NCBI RefSeq assembly: GCF_004341825.1
Contig: NZ_SMAG01000003.1
Span: forward strand, 186,001 to 250,000
Length of the DNA: 64,000 nt
Direction: 5' to 3'
Source: Hazenella coriacea
GTDB taxonomy: Bacteria; Bacillota; Bacilli; Thermoactinomycetales; Thermoactinomycetaceae
The notes beneath the pieces were generated by a model. That model was not told the origin of the DNA, did no database searches, and worked only from the letters and a program-made list of their open reading frames with translations. Shown one piece after another: positions 63,981-64,000 of this stretch. A program made the position numbers and the translations under genes. Position 1 is the first letter of the stretch; each line of letters starts with the position of its first letter.

Positions 63981-64000
63981 TTATACCTGCTTCTCTGGGA

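Overview
This window comes from a low-GC, endospore-forming Firmicute of the Bacillales type. The evidence is gpr, spoIIP, the comE competence genes, HrcA/CIRCE heat-shock control, T-box and S-box leaders, Shine-Dalgarno sites close to AAGGAGG and frequent TTG/GTG starts. Gene order follows the Bacillus subtilis dnaK-lepA-spoIIP-gpr-rpsT / holA-comEC-comEA / rsfS-yqeK-nadD-aroE-yqeH-yqeG chromosome segment. An archaeal-like chaperonin inside the dnaK operon and many unshared insertions argue against Bacillus itself. Thermoactinomycetaceae or a neighbouring family is my guess, not a demonstrated assignment.

Layout. 1-7.4 kb, minus strand: the CIRCE-controlled operon hrcA - group III (thermosome-like) chaperonin - grpE - dnaK - (terminator) - dnaJ - prmA (cut by the window edge). 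7.4-13.3 kb, minus: hemW, lepA, yqxA, spoIIP, gpr. 13.4-25.4 kb: rpsT, T-box-controlled trpS, ccdC-like, DUF523, an FAD oxidoreductase, a membrane protein, a nucleotidyltransferase-fold protein, holA, comEC, and an ABC-F gene preceded by a leader ORF plus terminator. 25.6-33.2 kb: dcd, S-box-controlled metC, rocD with a long structured leader, comEA, T-box-controlled leuS. 33.2-37.8 kb: rsfS, yqeK, nadD, aroE, yqeH, yqeG and a TM2 protein. The comEB, yhbY and yqeM genes normally found in these neighbourhoods are not seen.

38-55 kb is accessory in character: an MFS transporter, a DedA protein, two paralogous SDR reductases in opposite orientation (40.3 and 54.8 kb), an M24 peptidase, a small zinc-finger protein, a PurBox-flanked xanthine permease, a NADAR protein and an aldo/keto reductase. 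Within it, at 47.0-51.6 kb, sits a four-unit tandem array. Each unit has a small acidic protein gene of about 105 codons followed by an HExxH metallopeptidase-like gene. One unit is intact, one carries a pseudogene, and two retain only a 28-codon stub of the large gene. It looks like a toxin/immunity or toxin/antitoxin-type cassette array. An orphan HsdR-N-like nuclease-fold gene lies beside it.

55.6-63.9 kb, plus strand: a copper/thiol-redox cluster with a multicopper oxidase lipoprotein, a SHOCT protein, a two-component pair, CcdA, a TlpA-like thioredoxin, a second two-component pair whose kinase has a degenerate G1 box, a second TlpA-like protein and a polytopic membrane protein.

A dispersed intergenic repeat with a hairpin whose arms differ between copies but stay complementary recurs at least six times (19.4, 25.4, 29.4, 43.5, 45.1, 45.8 kb). 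No tRNA, rRNA, CRISPR array or intact insertion sequence was recognised.
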